Made by a program: the position numbers and the translations under genes. Below, piece after piece: positions 1 to 8,422 of a stretch of 64,000 bases of DNA (its first letter is position 1; every line of letters starts with the position of its first letter). Source of the stretch: Thermoactinospora rubra. Lineage in GTDB: Bacteria; Actinomycetota; Actinomycetes; Streptosporangiales; Streptosporangiaceae. The notes beneath the pieces were generated by a model. It was not told the origin of the DNA and ran no database searches. It saw only the letters and a list, made by a program, of their open reading frames with translations. The stretch lies in contig NZ_KZ084332.1 in the NCBI RefSeq assembly GCF_002093975.1, positions 68,579-132,578 on the forward strand. The letters are read 5' to 3'.

Positions 1-519
1 CGCGGCGGTCGGCTCGTCCAGGATGAGCAGCTTGACCCGCTTGGACAGCGCCTTGGCGATCTCGACGAGCTGCTGCTTGCCCACGCCGATCTCCGACACC
101 GGGGTGGTGGGGTTCTCCACGAGGCCGATGCGCCGCATGAGCTCGGCGGCCTCGTAGTTGGTGCGGTTCCAGTCGATGAACCAGCGCCTGGCGCGCTCGT
201 TGCCGAGGAAGATGTTCTCGGCGATCGACAGCTGCGGGCTGAGCGCCAGCTCCTGGTGGATGATGACGATGCCGGCCCGCTCGCTGTCGCGGATGCCGCC
301 GAACCGGCACACCTCGCCCTCGAAGACGATCTCGCCGTCGTAGCTGCCGTGCGGGTAGACGCCGGAGAGCACCTTCATCAGCGTGGACTTCCCGGCGCCG
401 TTCTCGCCGCAGATCGCGTGGATCTCGCCCCGCCGTACCGCCAGGTTGACGTCGGACAGCGCCTTGACGCCGGGAAAGGTCTTCGTGATCCCCCGCATCT
501 GGAGGATGTGCTCGGTCAC
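1..519 (-). CDS. Sugar ABC transporter ATP-binding protein (MmsA/XylG/RbsA type), N-terminal part, cut by window edge
   Basis: Cytoplasmic ATPase of a CUT2 monosaccharide importer; only the first 173 codons are inside the window. The GTG start overlaps the stop of the upstream chvE-like gene (GTGA), so the two are translationally coupled. Visible motifs, in order: Walker [10 protein letters not shown] at about residues 38-46, Q-loop IIHQEL, an ABC signature of the [14 protein letters not shown] form typical of this subfamily, and Walker [11 protein letters not shown] at the very edge. Family members are about 500 aa with two ATPase halves, so roughly two thirds is missing, as is the expected permease gene. 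The sugar cannot be read from this part; multiple monosaccharides or xylose are the usual substrates of ChvE/MmsAB systems. Confidence 0.93.
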   Translation of the reverse strand, partial: MTEHILQMRGITKTFPGVKALSDVNLAVRRGEIHAICGENGAGKSTLMKVLSGVYPHGSYDGEIVFEGEVCRFGGIRDSERAGIVIIHQELALSPQLSIAENIFLGNERARRWFIDWNRTNYEAAELMRRIGLVENPTTPVSEIGVGKQQLVEIAKALSKRVKLLILDEPTAA

Positions 520-1643
520 GTCAGCTGGTCCGCCGTGTAGTAGCCGCTGCCGACGAGGACCTGCTCGTAGTTGGACTTGTCCACGATCACCGGCTCGAGC
601 AGGTAGGACGGGACGACCTTGACGCCGTTGTCGTAGTCCTTGGTGTTGTTCACCTCGGGCTTGCCGCCCTTGAGGACCGCGTCGGCCATCTTGACGGTGA
701 CCTTGGCCAGCTCGCGGGTGTCCTTGAAGATCGTGGAGTACTGCTCGCCGGCCACGATCGACTTGATCGACGCGAGCTCGGCGTCCTGGCCGGTCACGAC
801 GGGGTAGGGCTGGCCGCCGGTGCCGTAACCGTTGCTCTTCAGCGCCGACAGGATGCCGATCGACAGGCCGTCGTACGGCGAGAGCACGCCGTCGACCTTC
901 TTGCCGCCGGTGTAGGTCTTGGTGAGGATGTCCTCCATGCGCTTTTGCGCGGTGGCCGGGTCCCAGCGCAGGATCGCGACGGTCTTGAAGTCGGTCTGGC
1001 CGCTGGCGACCTTCAGCACGCCCTTGTCGATGTACGGCTGGAGCACCGACATGGCGCCGTTGAAGAAGAACGTCGCGTTGTTGTCGTCGGGGGAGCCGGC
1101 GAACAGCTCGACGTTGAACGGGCCCTTCTTGTCGCCCTCCGAGCCGTCGGCCTTCTTCACGCCGAGGCCGACGAGCAGGGAGGTGGCCTGCTGGACGCCC
1201 ACCTTGAAGTTGTCGAAGGTGGCGTAGTAGTCGACGTTGGGGCTGTTGCGGATCAGGCGGTCGTAGGCGATGACCGGGATCTTGTTGTCGGCGGCCTGCT
1301 GGAGCTGCGAGGTGATCGCGGTGCCGTCGATGGAGGCGATGATCAGGAGCTTGGCGCCCTTGGTGATCTGGTTCTCGATCTGGTTGGCCTGGGTGGGGAT
1401 GTCGTTCTCGGCGTACTGCAGGTCGACCTTGTAGCCGAGCTGCTCCAGCTGCTTCTTGACGTTCTCGCCGTCGTGGATCCAGCGCTCGGAGGACTTGGTC
1501 GGCATCGTCACGCCGACCAGAGCGCCGGCCTTGCTGCCGGACTGGGCCTCGGCGTCGATCGTCTTCTGGCTGGAGCCGCAGGCCGTCGCGGTGATGGCCA
1601 GCGCCAACGTCGCGAGCAGGCCGGGGAGTCGTCGCAAGCTCAT
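516..1643 (-). CDS. chvE: Sugar ABC transporter substrate-binding lipoprotein, ChvE type
   Basis: A 375-aa periplasmic-binding-protein-like receptor of the CUT2 family. It begins with a lipoprotein signal (hydrophobic [11 protein letters not shown] then ATAC, Cys at about 22) and continues into the type I binding fold: [12 protein letters not shown] near the mature N-terminus, the [19 protein letters not shown] segment, and [14 protein letters not shown] late in the chain, as in ChvE and multiple-monosaccharide receptors. It is first in its operon and overlaps the ATPase gene by 4 bp. An inverted-repeat operator lies over its promoter, which suggests substrate-induced derepression by a LacI or ROK regulator encoded elsewhere. 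The gene symbol is by family; the ligand is not determined. Confidence 0.9.
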   Translation of the reverse strand: MSLRRLPGLLATLALAITATACGSSQKTIDAEAQSGSKAGALVGVTMPTKSSERWIHDGENVKKQLEQLGYKVDLQYAENDIPTQANQIENQITKGAKLLIIASIDGTAITSQLQQAADNKIPVIAYDRLIRNSPNVDYYATFDNFKVGVQQATSLLVGLGVKKADGSEGDKKGPFNVELFAGSPDDNNATFFFNGAMSVLQPYIDKGVLKVASGQTDFKTVAILRWDPATAQKRMEDILTKTYTGGKKVDGVLSPYDGLSIGILSALKSNGYGTGGQPYPVVTGQDAELASIKSIVAGEQYSTIFKDTRELAKVTVKMADAVLKGGKPEVNNTKDYDNGVKVVPSYLLEPVIVDKSNYEQVLVGSGYYTADQLT

Positions 1644-1677
1644 CGTTTCTCCTCACGGCACGAGCGGACGGGGTGTT

Positions 1678-1722
1678 TGTTAGCGTTCACAGGAGTGTTA
1701 GCGATAACAAATCTCAAGTCAA
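1678..1722 (-). promoter_or_regulatory. chvE promoter with two LacI/ROK-like operators
   Basis: Reading the minus strand there is a -35 TTGACT (1722-1717), a 16-nt spacer and a -10-like TAACAC (1700-1695). The inverted repeat TGTTAGCGATAACA (1696-1709) covers the -10 side, and a related copy TGTTAGCGTTCACA lies at 1678-1691, 18 bp away on the downstream side. The TGTTA/TAACA arms are the style seen for LacI-family sugar repressors. Binding is inferred; no regulator gene for this locus is in the window. Confidence 0.6.
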
Positions 1723-1753
1723 CACTTGCGGGTAACACTCGGGACACGATCCG

Positions 1754-2938
1754 CTAAGGTCGCCGGACCGCCGGGATGCGGGCGGCGGGCTCGCGCAGCG
1801 TCCGGAACGCCAGCCAGCTCAGGGCGGGCATGGCGATCAGCGGCGCGAGGGCCGTCTGCAGGGAGGTGGCGTCGGCGAGGGCGCCGATGAGCGGGCCGGC
1901 CAGGCCGCCGACGCTCACCGTCAAGCCGAGGGTGACGCCGCCGGCGGTGCCGACGCGGGTGGGGAGGTAGTCCTGGGCGAGGGTGATCTGCAGCGAGAAC
2001 GGGACGTAGAGGCCGACGCAGGCCAGCGCCACGAACAGATAGATCGCCGGACCGGGGACGAGCACGACTCCCGCGACGGCGGCGACGCTGAGCAGATACG
2101 ACGCGCGTACCACCGTGACCCGGCCCCACCGGCCGGCCAGGCCGCCGCCCAGCACGGTGCCCACCGCGCCGCCCAGATACAGCACGAACAGCGCCGCGGT
2201 GCCCGCCGCCGTGCCGCCGCCCGCGCGGGCCGGCACATACAGGGAGATGAACGTGCTCAGGCCGACGAACACGACGGACCGGCACACCACGGCCAGCGAC
2301 AACCTCACGAACGAGGCCGCATCCGAGGCCGCATCCGAGGCCACATCGTCGCGCCCCGCCGGTGAGGCGTCGCGGGCGGCCGGCCGTACCGGAGAGTTCA
2401 GCCCGCGTAGGACGGGCAGGCACAGCAGGCAGCCGACCACGGCCGGCACCGCCAGCAGCGGCGTGAACCGCAGGCCGCCGGCGGCGACCACGGCCGCGAC
2501 CAGGAGCGGCGCGGCGGCGAAGCCGAGGTTGCCGCCGAGGGAGAACCACCCCATCGCGGTGTGGCTCCCGCCCGCGGCGATCCGCGCCACGCGGGCGGAC
2601 TCGGGATGGTAGGCCGCGATGCCGAGCCCGGACACGGCCGCGAGCCCCAGCGTCACCGCATAGGAGCCGCTGAGCCCGCTCAGCGCGATCCCCAGCCCGG
2701 CCAGGAGCGTGCTGACGGGCAGCAGCCAGGGCAGCGGCCACCGGTCCGTCAGCGCGCCGAACAGCGGTTGCGCCACCGACGACAGCAGCGACGCGGCGAG
2801 CACGACCCCCGAGGCCGCGGCGTAGGTGTAGGCGCGCTCGGCGACGAGGAAGGGGACGAGCGCCGCCACGGCGCCCTGGTAGACGTCCACGCAGGCATGC
2901 CCGGCCGACAGCGCGACGATCGGCTTGTTGTTCACCAC
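1754..2938 (-). CDS. MFS efflux transporter, fosmidomycin-resistance (Fsr) like
   Basis: A 394-aa twelve-helix major facilitator. The N-terminus (SAGHACVDVYQGAVAALVPF) and the AAYHPESARVA stretch after helix 4 resemble the Fsr/fosmidomycin-resistance group of proton-driven drug exporters. Near residue 200 is a loop with a repeated DAASDAAS, encoded by short direct repeats (about 2320-2345). It is divergent from an AraC-type regulator with only 54 bp between the two starts, so that regulator is the likely controller. Real substrate unknown; sugar or metabolite export is also possible. Confidence 0.88.
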   Translation of the reverse strand: MVNNKPIVALSAGHACVDVYQGAVAALVPFLVAERAYTYAAASGVVLAASLLSSVAQPLFGALTDRWPLPWLLPVSTLLAGLGIALSGLSGSYAVTLGLAAVSGLGIAAYHPESARVARIAAGGSHTAMGWFSLGGNLGFAAAPLLVAAVVAAGGLRFTPLLAVPAVVGCLLCLPVLRGLNSPVRPAARDASPAGRDDVASDAASDAASFVRLSLAVVCRSVVFVGLSTFISLYVPARAGGGTAAGTAALFVLYLGGAVGTVLGGGLAGRWGRVTVVRASYLLSVAAVAGVVLVPGPAIYLFVALACVGLYVPFSLQITLAQDYLPTRVGTAGGVTLGLTVSVGGLAGPLIGALADATSLQTALAPLIAMPALSWLAFRTLREPAARIPAVRRP

Positions 2939-2992
2939 AGGGGCATGCTCACCTCTCGGCGGCGTGTCGCACTTCCAATAAACTGCCGATCA

Positions 2993-3766
2993 ATGACGGA
3001 AATCCGCCACCAGCCGTGCGCGCCCACCCGCGCCCAGTGGCTGGCGCCCGGGGCCGTCATCGACCTCCACCGCCACGACGACCACCAGATCGTCTACGCC
3101 GCCCGCGGCGTGGTGGCCGTCACGACCGGCGCGGGGACGTGGATCGCGCCGGCCACCCGCGCCATCTGGGTGCCGGCCGGGACCGCGCACGCCCACCAGG
3201 CCCACGGCGAACTCGAACTGCACCTGGTCGGCCTGCCCGCGACCGGCAACCCGCTCGGCCTGCATGAACCTGCCGTGCTGAGCGTCGCCCCGCTGCTGCG
3301 GGAGCTGATCCTGGCCTACACCCGCGCCCCGCACGACGACGGCCCCGAGCGCGGGCGGCTCCTGGCCGTCCTGCTCGACCAGCTGCGCGCCTCGCCCCAG
3401 CAGCCCCTGCACCTGCCCACCCCCGCCGATCCGCGGCTGAAGTCGCTCTGCGCGATCCTGCACGCCGATCCGGCCGACAACCGCACCCTGGCCGCCCTCG
3501 GCGAGCAGGTCGGCGCGAGCGAGCGCACGCTGTCGCGGCTGTTCAAGGCCGACCTCGGCATGACGTTCCCGCAGTGGCGCACCCAGCTGCGGCTCCATCA
3601 CGCGCTGCTCCTGCTGGCCGACGGCGTCCCGGTGACCGTCGTGGCGCACACGTGCGGCTGGTCGTCCGCCAGCGCGTTCATCGACGTCTTCCGCCGTGCC
3701 TTCGGGCACACGCCGGGAGTACGGCAGCGCCGGGAGAGGCCAGGCCACCCGGTGCGCGGCACGTAG
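2993..3766 (+). CDS. AraC/XylS family transcriptional regulator
   Basis: A 257-aa regulator: an N-terminal cupin-like sensor (HRHDDHQIVYAARGVVAVTT, then WIAPATRAIWVPAGTAHAH) and a C-terminal double helix-turn-helix (TLAALGEQVGASERTLSRLF and the AHTCGWSSASAFIDVFRRAFG hallmark). The ATG at 2993 was chosen because the cupin begins directly after it; longer in-frame extensions run into the divergent MFS gene. It most likely controls that exporter, as in many AraC-MFS pairs. The inducer is unknown. Confidence 0.9.
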   Translation: MTEIRHQPCAPTRAQWLAPGAVIDLHRHDDHQIVYAARGVVAVTTGAGTWIAPATRAIWVPAGTAHAHQAHGELELHLVGLPATGNPLGLHEPAVLSVAPLLRELILAYTRAPHDDGPERGRLLAVLLDQLRASPQQPLHLPTPADPRLKSLCAILHADPADNRTLAALGEQVGASERTLSRLFKADLGMTFPQWRTQLRLHHALLLLADGVPVTVVAHTCGWSSASAFIDVFRRAFGHTPGVRQRRERPGHPVRGT

Positions 3767-3898
3767 CGGGCGCCGGCCGGGAGGCGTGCCGTCGTCGACC
3801 GGCGGCCGCGACTTGCCCCCGTGATTTCGTCGCCGTGGTTTTGTCGGCGGGCGCGTTCAGACTGTGGCTCGTCTTCCCCTTCGAGCCTGGAGGTCGCG

Positions 3899-4612
3899 AT
3901 GGCGAGGCGCGGATCACCGGCACGCGGGCGCGGCGGCCGCAAGCGCCGCAGGAGGGCCGGCCCGCTGTGGCTTGTCGTCCCGCTCGCGGCGCTCGTCCTC
4001 CTGCCTGTGGCCGCCGACTTCGTCAGGTCGGCCTGGATGGCCCTGGTCGCCGGCATCGCCCTGGTCGCGGCACTGGCGGCCGTCGCGGTCCTGGCCGCCC
4101 GCCGCCTGGGGGCGGCCTACCGCCGGGAGGCACTGGCGCGGGCCGGGCTGGACCGGCTGGATCCGCGCCGCTTCGAGGAGCTGACCGCCGAGCTGCTGCG
4201 CCGGGACGGGTTCCGCGGGGTCCGCGTCGTCGGCGGCAGGGGCGACGGAGGCGTCGACGTCGTAGGCGTCGCGCCGGGCGGCCGGCCGTACGCCATCCAG
4301 TGCAAGTACTACACGCGGCCCGTCGGCCCCGGCGAGGTGCGCGACCTCGTCGGCGCGTTGCGGGCCAGGCCGTACCGCGACCACCAGGGGGTCCTGGTGA
4401 CCACGCACCGCCTCAGCGCCCAGGCCGCCCGCACGGCGCGCGAGCACGGGCTGATCGTCGTCGACCGGGACCGCCTGGCCGACTGGCTGCTGGAGGCCTG
4501 CCGTCTGGGGCCGGACCGGCCGCCGGTGTCCTGGGTGGCGCGGCTGCGCCGGGGCCGCGCCCTCCGGCGGACCGACCTGATCTTTCCTGGCTTAGGGCTG
4601 CGGCGCGGTTGA
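3899..4612 (+). CDS. Membrane-anchored Mrr-like restriction endonuclease
   Basis: A 237-aa protein with a very basic N-terminus (RKRRRR), two transmembrane helices (about residues 22-40 and 46-67) and a C-terminal Mrr_cat-type PD-(D/E)xK nuclease. Catalytic signature: GGVD at about 117-120 and IQCKYY at 133-138; the domain starts at LDPRRFEELTAELLRRDGF. The ATG at 3899 has a good GGAGG 5-9 bases upstream; the 26 codons before it in frame are unlikely to be translated. Related two-helix Mrr proteins are common in actinomycetes and are usually annotated restriction endonuclease, but the membrane anchor argues against classic restriction. The stop codon lies inside the -35 of the cobalamin operon promoter. 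Confidence 0.85.
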   Translation: MARRGSPARGRGGRKRRRRAGPLWLVVPLAALVLLPVAADFVRSAWMALVAGIALVAALAAVAVLAARRLGAAYRREALARAGLDRLDPRRFEELTAELLRRDGFRGVRVVGGRGDGGVDVVGVAPGGRPYAIQCKYYTRPVGPGEVRDLVGALRARPYRDHQGVLVTTHRLSAQAARTAREHGLIVVDRDRLADWLLEACRLGPDRPPVSWVARLRRGRALRRTDLIFPGLGLRRG

Positions 4613-4637
4613 CGGCCACCCGGGAAAAAGGTACGTT
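4609..4637 (+). promoter_or_regulatory. Promoter of the cbtB-cob operon
   Basis: TTGACG (4609-4614), an exact 17-nt spacer and TACGTT (4632-4637) form a good vegetative-type actinomycete promoter directly before the B12 riboswitch. The -35 overlaps the last codon of the Mrr-like gene. The start of transcription would be near 4644. Confidence 0.6.
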
Positions 4638-4639
4638 CC

Positions 4640-4772
4640 GGGGGATTTCACGGTTGTCCAAGGGAAATCCGGTGAGAAGCCGGTGCGGACGCGCCACTGT
4701 ATCCGGGACGCAGAGCCCGGGAGCCAGGTCGCTTGGCTGCCGTGACCTCGATAGCTGGGACGCGTCATCCCT
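4640..4772 (+). ncRNA. Cobalamin (adenosylcobalamin) riboswitch
   Basis: The conserved core is readable: AAGGGAAATCCGGTG near 4660, GAGAAGCCGG, GCGGACGCGCCACTGT (the B12 box, about 4685-4700) and GAGCCAGGTCG (about 4721-4731). It lies between the promoter and the cbtB start, and the sequence just before that start (ATCCCTTGGGAGG) can fold on itself, which suggests control of translation by hiding the ribosome-binding site. Expected role: adenosylcobalamin shuts off cobalt uptake and the downstream cob genes. Confidence 0.92.
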
Positions 4773-4783
4773 TGGGAGGTTCT

Positions 4784-4975
4784 GTGAGCGAGTTGACCAC
4801 TCCGTCCGTCGTTCCCCTGCCGCGGCTCGGCCGGTGGCTGCTGCCGGTCGTGCCGGTGCTGCTCCTGCTCGGGTACCTGGTGCTGATGGACAACGGCGCC
4901 GTGTCGCAGATGGGCGACTACCTGCACGAGCTCATGCACGACGGGCGGCACCTGCTCGGCGTGCCCTGCCACTGA
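4784..4975 (+). CDS. cbtB: CbtB family cobalt transporter subunit
   Basis: A 63-aa single-helix membrane protein (helix WLLPVVPVLLLLGYLVLM) with the CbtB C-terminal histidine-rich signature HELMHDGRHLLGVPCH, a likely metal site. The GTG start at 4784 is preceded by GGGAGG at the right distance. It directly follows the B12 riboswitch and comes just before cbtA, the standard arrangement for this predicted cobalt importer. The CbtAB transport role is predicted from comparative genomics; direct biochemical evidence is thin. Confidence 0.93.
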   Translation: MSELTTPSVVPLPRLGRWLLPVVPVLLLLGYLVLMDNGAVSQMGDYLHELMHDGRHLLGVPCH

Positions 4976-4985
4976 AGGCGTGGCG

Positions 4986-5720
4986 GTGATTCGCGCCCTG
5001 CTGGTCAGGGGGCTGCTCGCAGGCCTGCTGGCGGGCCTGGTAGCGGGCGGGTTCGCCTTCCTCTTCGGCGAGCCGCGCCTGGAGCAGGCCATCGCGCTGG
5101 AGGAGGGCCACTCCCACGACCGCAGCCCCGCCGGCGAGCAAGGTCACGAGCACGGCGAGGAGGCGGTGGTCGGCAGGCCCCTGCAGAAGGCCGGGCTGTT
5201 CCTGGCCACCGGCCTGTACGGCGTGGCGGCCGGAGGGATCTTCGCGCTGGTGTACGCCGGACTGCGGAACCGGGTCGGCCCCCGCTCGGACGGCGGGCTG
5301 GCGCTGGCGGCGGCAGGGACGGGGTTCGTGGCGACCGTCCTCGTGCCGTTCGTGAAGTACCCGGCCAATCCTCCGGCCGTGGGCGATCCCGGCACCATCA
5401 CCGGCCGCACGCTGCTCTACGTCGTCATGGTCCTCGTCGGCCTGGCGGCCACGGCCGTCGCGGTCGCCACGGCGCGGCGGGTGACGGGCGGCCCGTGGGC
5501 GCGCTGGAGCGCGGCCGTGGCGGCGTTCCTGGTCCCGGTGGTCGCCGCCTGGGTGCTGCTGCCCGCCGTCGACGAGGTGCCCGAGGGCTTCCCCGCCACC
5601 CTGCTGTGGGAGTTCAGGCTGGCGTCGCTGGGCACCCAGCTCGTCTTCTGGACGGCCCTCGGCGTCCTGTTCGGCCTGCTCGCCGAGCGTGCCGCCCGCC
5701 CGTCGGCGGTCCCGGCCTGA
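4986..5720 (+). CDS. cbtA: CbtA family cobalt transporter subunit
   Basis: A 244-aa integral membrane protein with about five helices and a His-rich extracellular loop after helix 1 (EEGHSHDRSPAGEQGHEHGEE), typical of CbtA and suited to binding cobalt. Conserved PFVKYPANPPAVGDP is present near residue 123. I prefer the GTG at 4986 because GAAGG sits seven bases upstream; an in-frame GTG at 4980 would add two residues. Riboswitch-controlled and cotranscribed with cbtB. Confidence 0.92.
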   Translation: MIRALLVRGLLAGLLAGLVAGGFAFLFGEPRLEQAIALEEGHSHDRSPAGEQGHEHGEEAVVGRPLQKAGLFLATGLYGVAAGGIFALVYAGLRNRVGPRSDGGLALAAAGTGFVATVLVPFVKYPANPPAVGDPGTITGRTLLYVVMVLVGLAATAVAVATARRVTGGPWARWSAAVAAFLVPVVAAWVLLPAVDEVPEGFPATLLWEFRLASLGTQLVFWTALGVLFGLLAERAARPSAVPA

Positions 5721-5737
5721 GCGCGGGGCGGAACCTC

Positions 5738-6298
5738 GTGATCTTCGTACGGCAGGCGAGCACGCCCGCCATGCGCGCGGCGCGCTTCCCGGACCCGCGG
5801 CTCGATCGCGCCGATCCGGCCGGTCTGTCCAGGGCGGCGGCGCTCCGGGAGGCGGTGTCCGGGATGGCCGGGTTTGTCTCTCCCGCTCCGGCCGCCGCCC
5901 AGACCGCCGAGGCCATGGGCGTGACCGCGACCGTGGCGCCCGCGCTCGCGGAGGCCGACCACGGGCGCTGGAGCGGCCTGCCGTACGAGAAGGTCGCCCG
6001 CGAGGAGCCGGAGGACCTGGCGCGCTGGCTCCGCGACCCGCACGCCGTCCCGCACGGCGGCACGAGCCTGGCCGAGCTGGCGGCGAGGGTGGCGGCCTGG
6101 CTCGAGGCCGCGCCGGACGGGCCGGTCGTCGCCGTCTGCGACGCCGGGGCGATCAGGGCGGCGCTCGGCCACGCGCTGGGCCTTGACTCGCGGGCGGCGG
6201 CGCGGTTCGACCTGGCGCCGCTGTCCACCACCGAGCTGACCCGCGCCGGGGACGGCGGCTGGCGGGTCGCCCACGTCAACCGGAAGGTCGCATCGTGA
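5738..6298 (+). CDS. Degenerate histidine phosphatase superfamily protein (catalytic residues replaced)
   Basis: A 186-aa protein with the phosphoglycerate-mutase/CobC-like fold outline: an N-terminal strand, the SPAPAAAQTAEAM segment (compare SPxxRAxQTA), EADHGRWSGLPYE (compare E-DFGxWEG) and a C-terminal VVAVCDAGAIRAALGHALGL. The residues that make the enzyme work are changed: RHG has become RQA (residues about 5-7), the arginine of SPxxRAxQT is alanine, and the second catalytic His (usually SHGG) is Asp in CDAG. It is therefore probably a pseudo-enzyme. Its start is 17 bases after cbtA and its stop overlaps the chelatase gene (GTGA), so it belongs to the riboswitch operon. Role unknown: scaffold or regulator of cobalt delivery is a guess. 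Confidence 0.8.
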   Translation: MIFVRQASTPAMRAARFPDPRLDRADPAGLSRAAALREAVSGMAGFVSPAPAAAQTAEAMGVTATVAPALAEADHGRWSGLPYEKVAREEPEDLARWLRDPHAVPHGGTSLAELAARVAAWLEAAPDGPVVAVCDAGAIRAALGHALGLDSRAAARFDLAPLSTTELTRAGDGGWRVAHVNRKVAS

Positions 6299-8421
6299 TC
6301 GTCACCTACCCGTTCAGCGCCGTCGTCGGGCTGGCGGACCTGAAACTGGCCCTGGTGCTCAACGCCGTCTCGCCGCGGGTGGGCGGGGTGCTGGTGCGGG
6401 GCGAGAAGGGCACGGCCAAGTCCACGATCGTGCGGGCGCTGGCCGCCCAGCTGCCGGAGGTGGACGTGGTGGCCGGATGCCGGTTCGCGTGTGATCCGGA
6501 CGCGCCCGGCCCGGCGTGTCCCGACGGGCCGCACGAGCCGGGCGAGCCGCGCCTGCGCCGTCCCGCCGCGCTGGTGGAGCTGCCGGTGGGCGCCTCGGAG
6601 GACCGCCTCGTCGGGTCGCTGGACGTGGAGCGGGCGCTGACCGAGGGGGTCAAGGCGTTCGAGCCCGGCCTGCTGGCCGCCGCGCACCGCGGCGTGCTCT
6701 ACGTCGACGAGGTCAACCTGCTCCACGACCACCTGGTGGACCTGCTGCTCGACGCCGCCGCCCTCGGGACCTGCTACGTGGAGCGGGAGACCGTGTCGGT
6801 ACGGCACGCGGCACGGTTCCTGCTGGTGGGGACCATGAACCCGGAGGAGGGCGAGCTGCGGCCCCAGCTGCTGGACCGGTTCGGGCTGACGGTCGAGGTG
6901 CGGGCCTCGCGCGACCCGGCCGAGCGGGCCGAGGTGGTACGGCGGCGCCTGGCCTTCGAGGCCGACCCGGAGGGGTTCGCGGCTCGCTGGGCGGCCGAGG
7001 AGGCGGCGCTCGCGGCACGGATCGCCGAGGCCAGGGCCAGGATCCCGGGGGTGCGGCTGGCGGATGGGCGGCTGCGGCAGATCGCGGCGGTGTGCGCGGG
7101 GTTCGAGGTGGACGGCCTGCGGGCGGACCTCGTCACGGCGAACGCGGCGATCGCGCACGCGGCCTGGCACGGGCGGGAGGAGGTGACGGGGGAGGACGTG
7201 CGGGCGGCGGCCAGGCTGGCGTTGCCGCACCGGCGGCGTCGCGACCCGTTCGACGCGCCGGGGCTGGACGAGGCGCTGCTGGAGGAGCTGTTGCGGGAGT
7301 CCGAGCCGGAGGGGCCGGACGATCCCGGAGGGGGACAAGGGCCGCCGGATCATGAAATATCCGGCGCGGCGCAGGACGCCCCGCCGGGAGAAGCGCACGA
7401 CGCCGGAACGCGGGACCGTGAAGCGCGGGCCCCGGAGACGCACCATGCCGGGGCCGGGGAAGCGCGAGGCCCTGGGGCGTCAGGTGCCGGGACCGGGCAG
7501 GCACGTGACCGTGCCGAGGGCGGGGGAGCGGGTGGCGCCCAGGCCGGTGCCGAGGGCGGGGGAGCGGGCGGTGTCCAGGCGGGGGCCGAGGGCGGGGGAG
7601 CGGGTGGCGCCCAGGCGGTGGCCCGGGTGGCTCGGCCGTACCGGGTGCCGCTCCTGCAGGTCCCCGGCGTCGGCGGCGGGGCGGCCGGGCGGCGCTCCCG
7701 GGCGCGCACCCGCCACGGGCGCGCCATCGGGGCGAGGCGGCCACGGGCCGGACGCCTCAGCGAGCCGCACCTCACGGCGACGATCGCCGCGGCCGCGCCG
7801 TACCAGAAGGAACGCGGGCGCACCGGGCCCGGCCTGCTCCTGCGCCGCGAGGACCTGCGCGAGACGGTGCGCGAGGGCCGCGAGGGCAACCTCGTGCTGT
7901 TCGTGGTGGACGCCAGCGGCTCGATGGCCGCGCGCAGGCGCATGACCGTCGTCAAGACCGCGGTGTTGAGCCTGCTGCTGGACGCCTACCAGCGGCGCGA
8001 CAAGGTCGGCCTCGTGACCTTCCGCGGCCGCGAGGCCCGCGTGGTGCTGCCGCCGACCTCGTCGGTGGAGGCCGGCGCGGCGCGGCTGCGGGAGTTGCCC
8101 ACCGGGGGACGCACCCCGCTCGCCGAGGGCCTGGCGAAGGCCGCCGAGGTGCTGCGCGTGGAGCGGCTGCGCGACCCGGCCCGCCGCCCGCTGCTGGTGC
8201 TGGTGACCGACGGGCGCGCGACCTCCGGCACCCCGGTGGACGCGGCCGCCGCGTTGCTGGAGGGCACCGCGAGCGTCGTGGTCGACTGCGAGACCGGCCC
8301 GGTACGGCTGGGCCTGGCCCGCGGGCTGGCGGCCCGGCTGCGCGCCCGGCTGGTCACGCTCGACGACCTCGGCCCGGCGGTCGATGACTACAGGCGGCGT
8401 GACCACAGGAAGGCTGGATGA
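6295..8421 (+). CDS. Putative cobaltochelatase ATPase subunit, ChlI-ChlD (BchI-BchD) fusion
   Basis: A 708-aa fusion that provides the AAA+ motor for CobN. The N-terminal AAA+ domain has Walker A GEKGTAKST (about 37-45), Walker B GVLYVDEVNLL (about 132-142) and the sensor NPEEGELRPQLLDRFGL. A Gly/Ala/Pro-rich linker (about residues 340-480) contains three 12-residue repeats. The C-terminal von Willebrand A domain carries an intact MIDAS (VVDASGSMAA, about 540). Actinomycetes commonly use this ChlID protein with CobN in place of CobS and CobT. The GTG start overlaps the previous stop. Magnesium chelatase for chlorophyll is excluded by context. Confidence 0.93.
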   Translation: MIVTYPFSAVVGLADLKLALVLNAVSPRVGGVLVRGEKGTAKSTIVRALAAQLPEVDVVAGCRFACDPDAPGPACPDGPHEPGEPRLRRPAALVELPVGASEDRLVGSLDVERALTEGVKAFEPGLLAAAHRGVLYVDEVNLLHDHLVDLLLDAAALGTCYVERETVSVRHAARFLLVGTMNPEEGELRPQLLDRFGLTVEVRASRDPAERAEVVRRRLAFEADPEGFAARWAAEEAALAARIAEARARIPGVRLADGRLRQIAAVCAGFEVDGLRADLVTANAAIAHAAWHGREEVTGEDVRAAARLALPHRRRRDPFDAPGLDEALLEELLRESEPEGPDDPGGGQGPPDHEISGAAQDAPPGEAHDAGTRDREARAPETHHAGAGEARGPGASGAGTGQARDRAEGGGAGGAQAGAEGGGAGGVQAGAEGGGAGGAQAVARVARPYRVPLLQVPGVGGGAAGRRSRARTRHGRAIGARRPRAGRLSEPHLTATIAAAAPYQKERGRTGPGLLLRREDLRETVREGREGNLVLFVVDASGSMAARRRMTVVKTAVLSLLLDAYQRRDKVGLVTFRGREARVVLPPTSSVEAGAARLRELPTGGRTPLAEGLAKAAEVLRVERLRDPARRPLLVLVTDGRATSGTPVDAAAALLEGTASVVVDCETGPVRLGLARGLAARLRARLVTLDDLGPAVDDYRRRDHRKAG
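7513..7620 (+). repeat. Three in-frame 36-bp tandem repeats in the chelatase linker
   Basis: Three consecutive 36-bp units beginning GCCGAGGGCGGGGGAGCGGG encode AEGGGAGGxQAG-like 12-mers in the flexible linker between the AAA+ and VWA domains. The copies differ at a few positions only, which suggests recent slippage or recombination. Copy number is likely to vary between strains. Confidence 0.9.
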
Positions 8422-8422
8422 G

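Noticed and set aside
3899..4612. Mrr-like protein as part of a restriction-modification system
   Set aside because: No methylase or specificity gene lies near it, and it has membrane helices.
7513..7620. 36-bp repeats as a CRISPR array
   Set aside because: The units are directly adjacent with no spacers and lie in frame within the chelatase gene.
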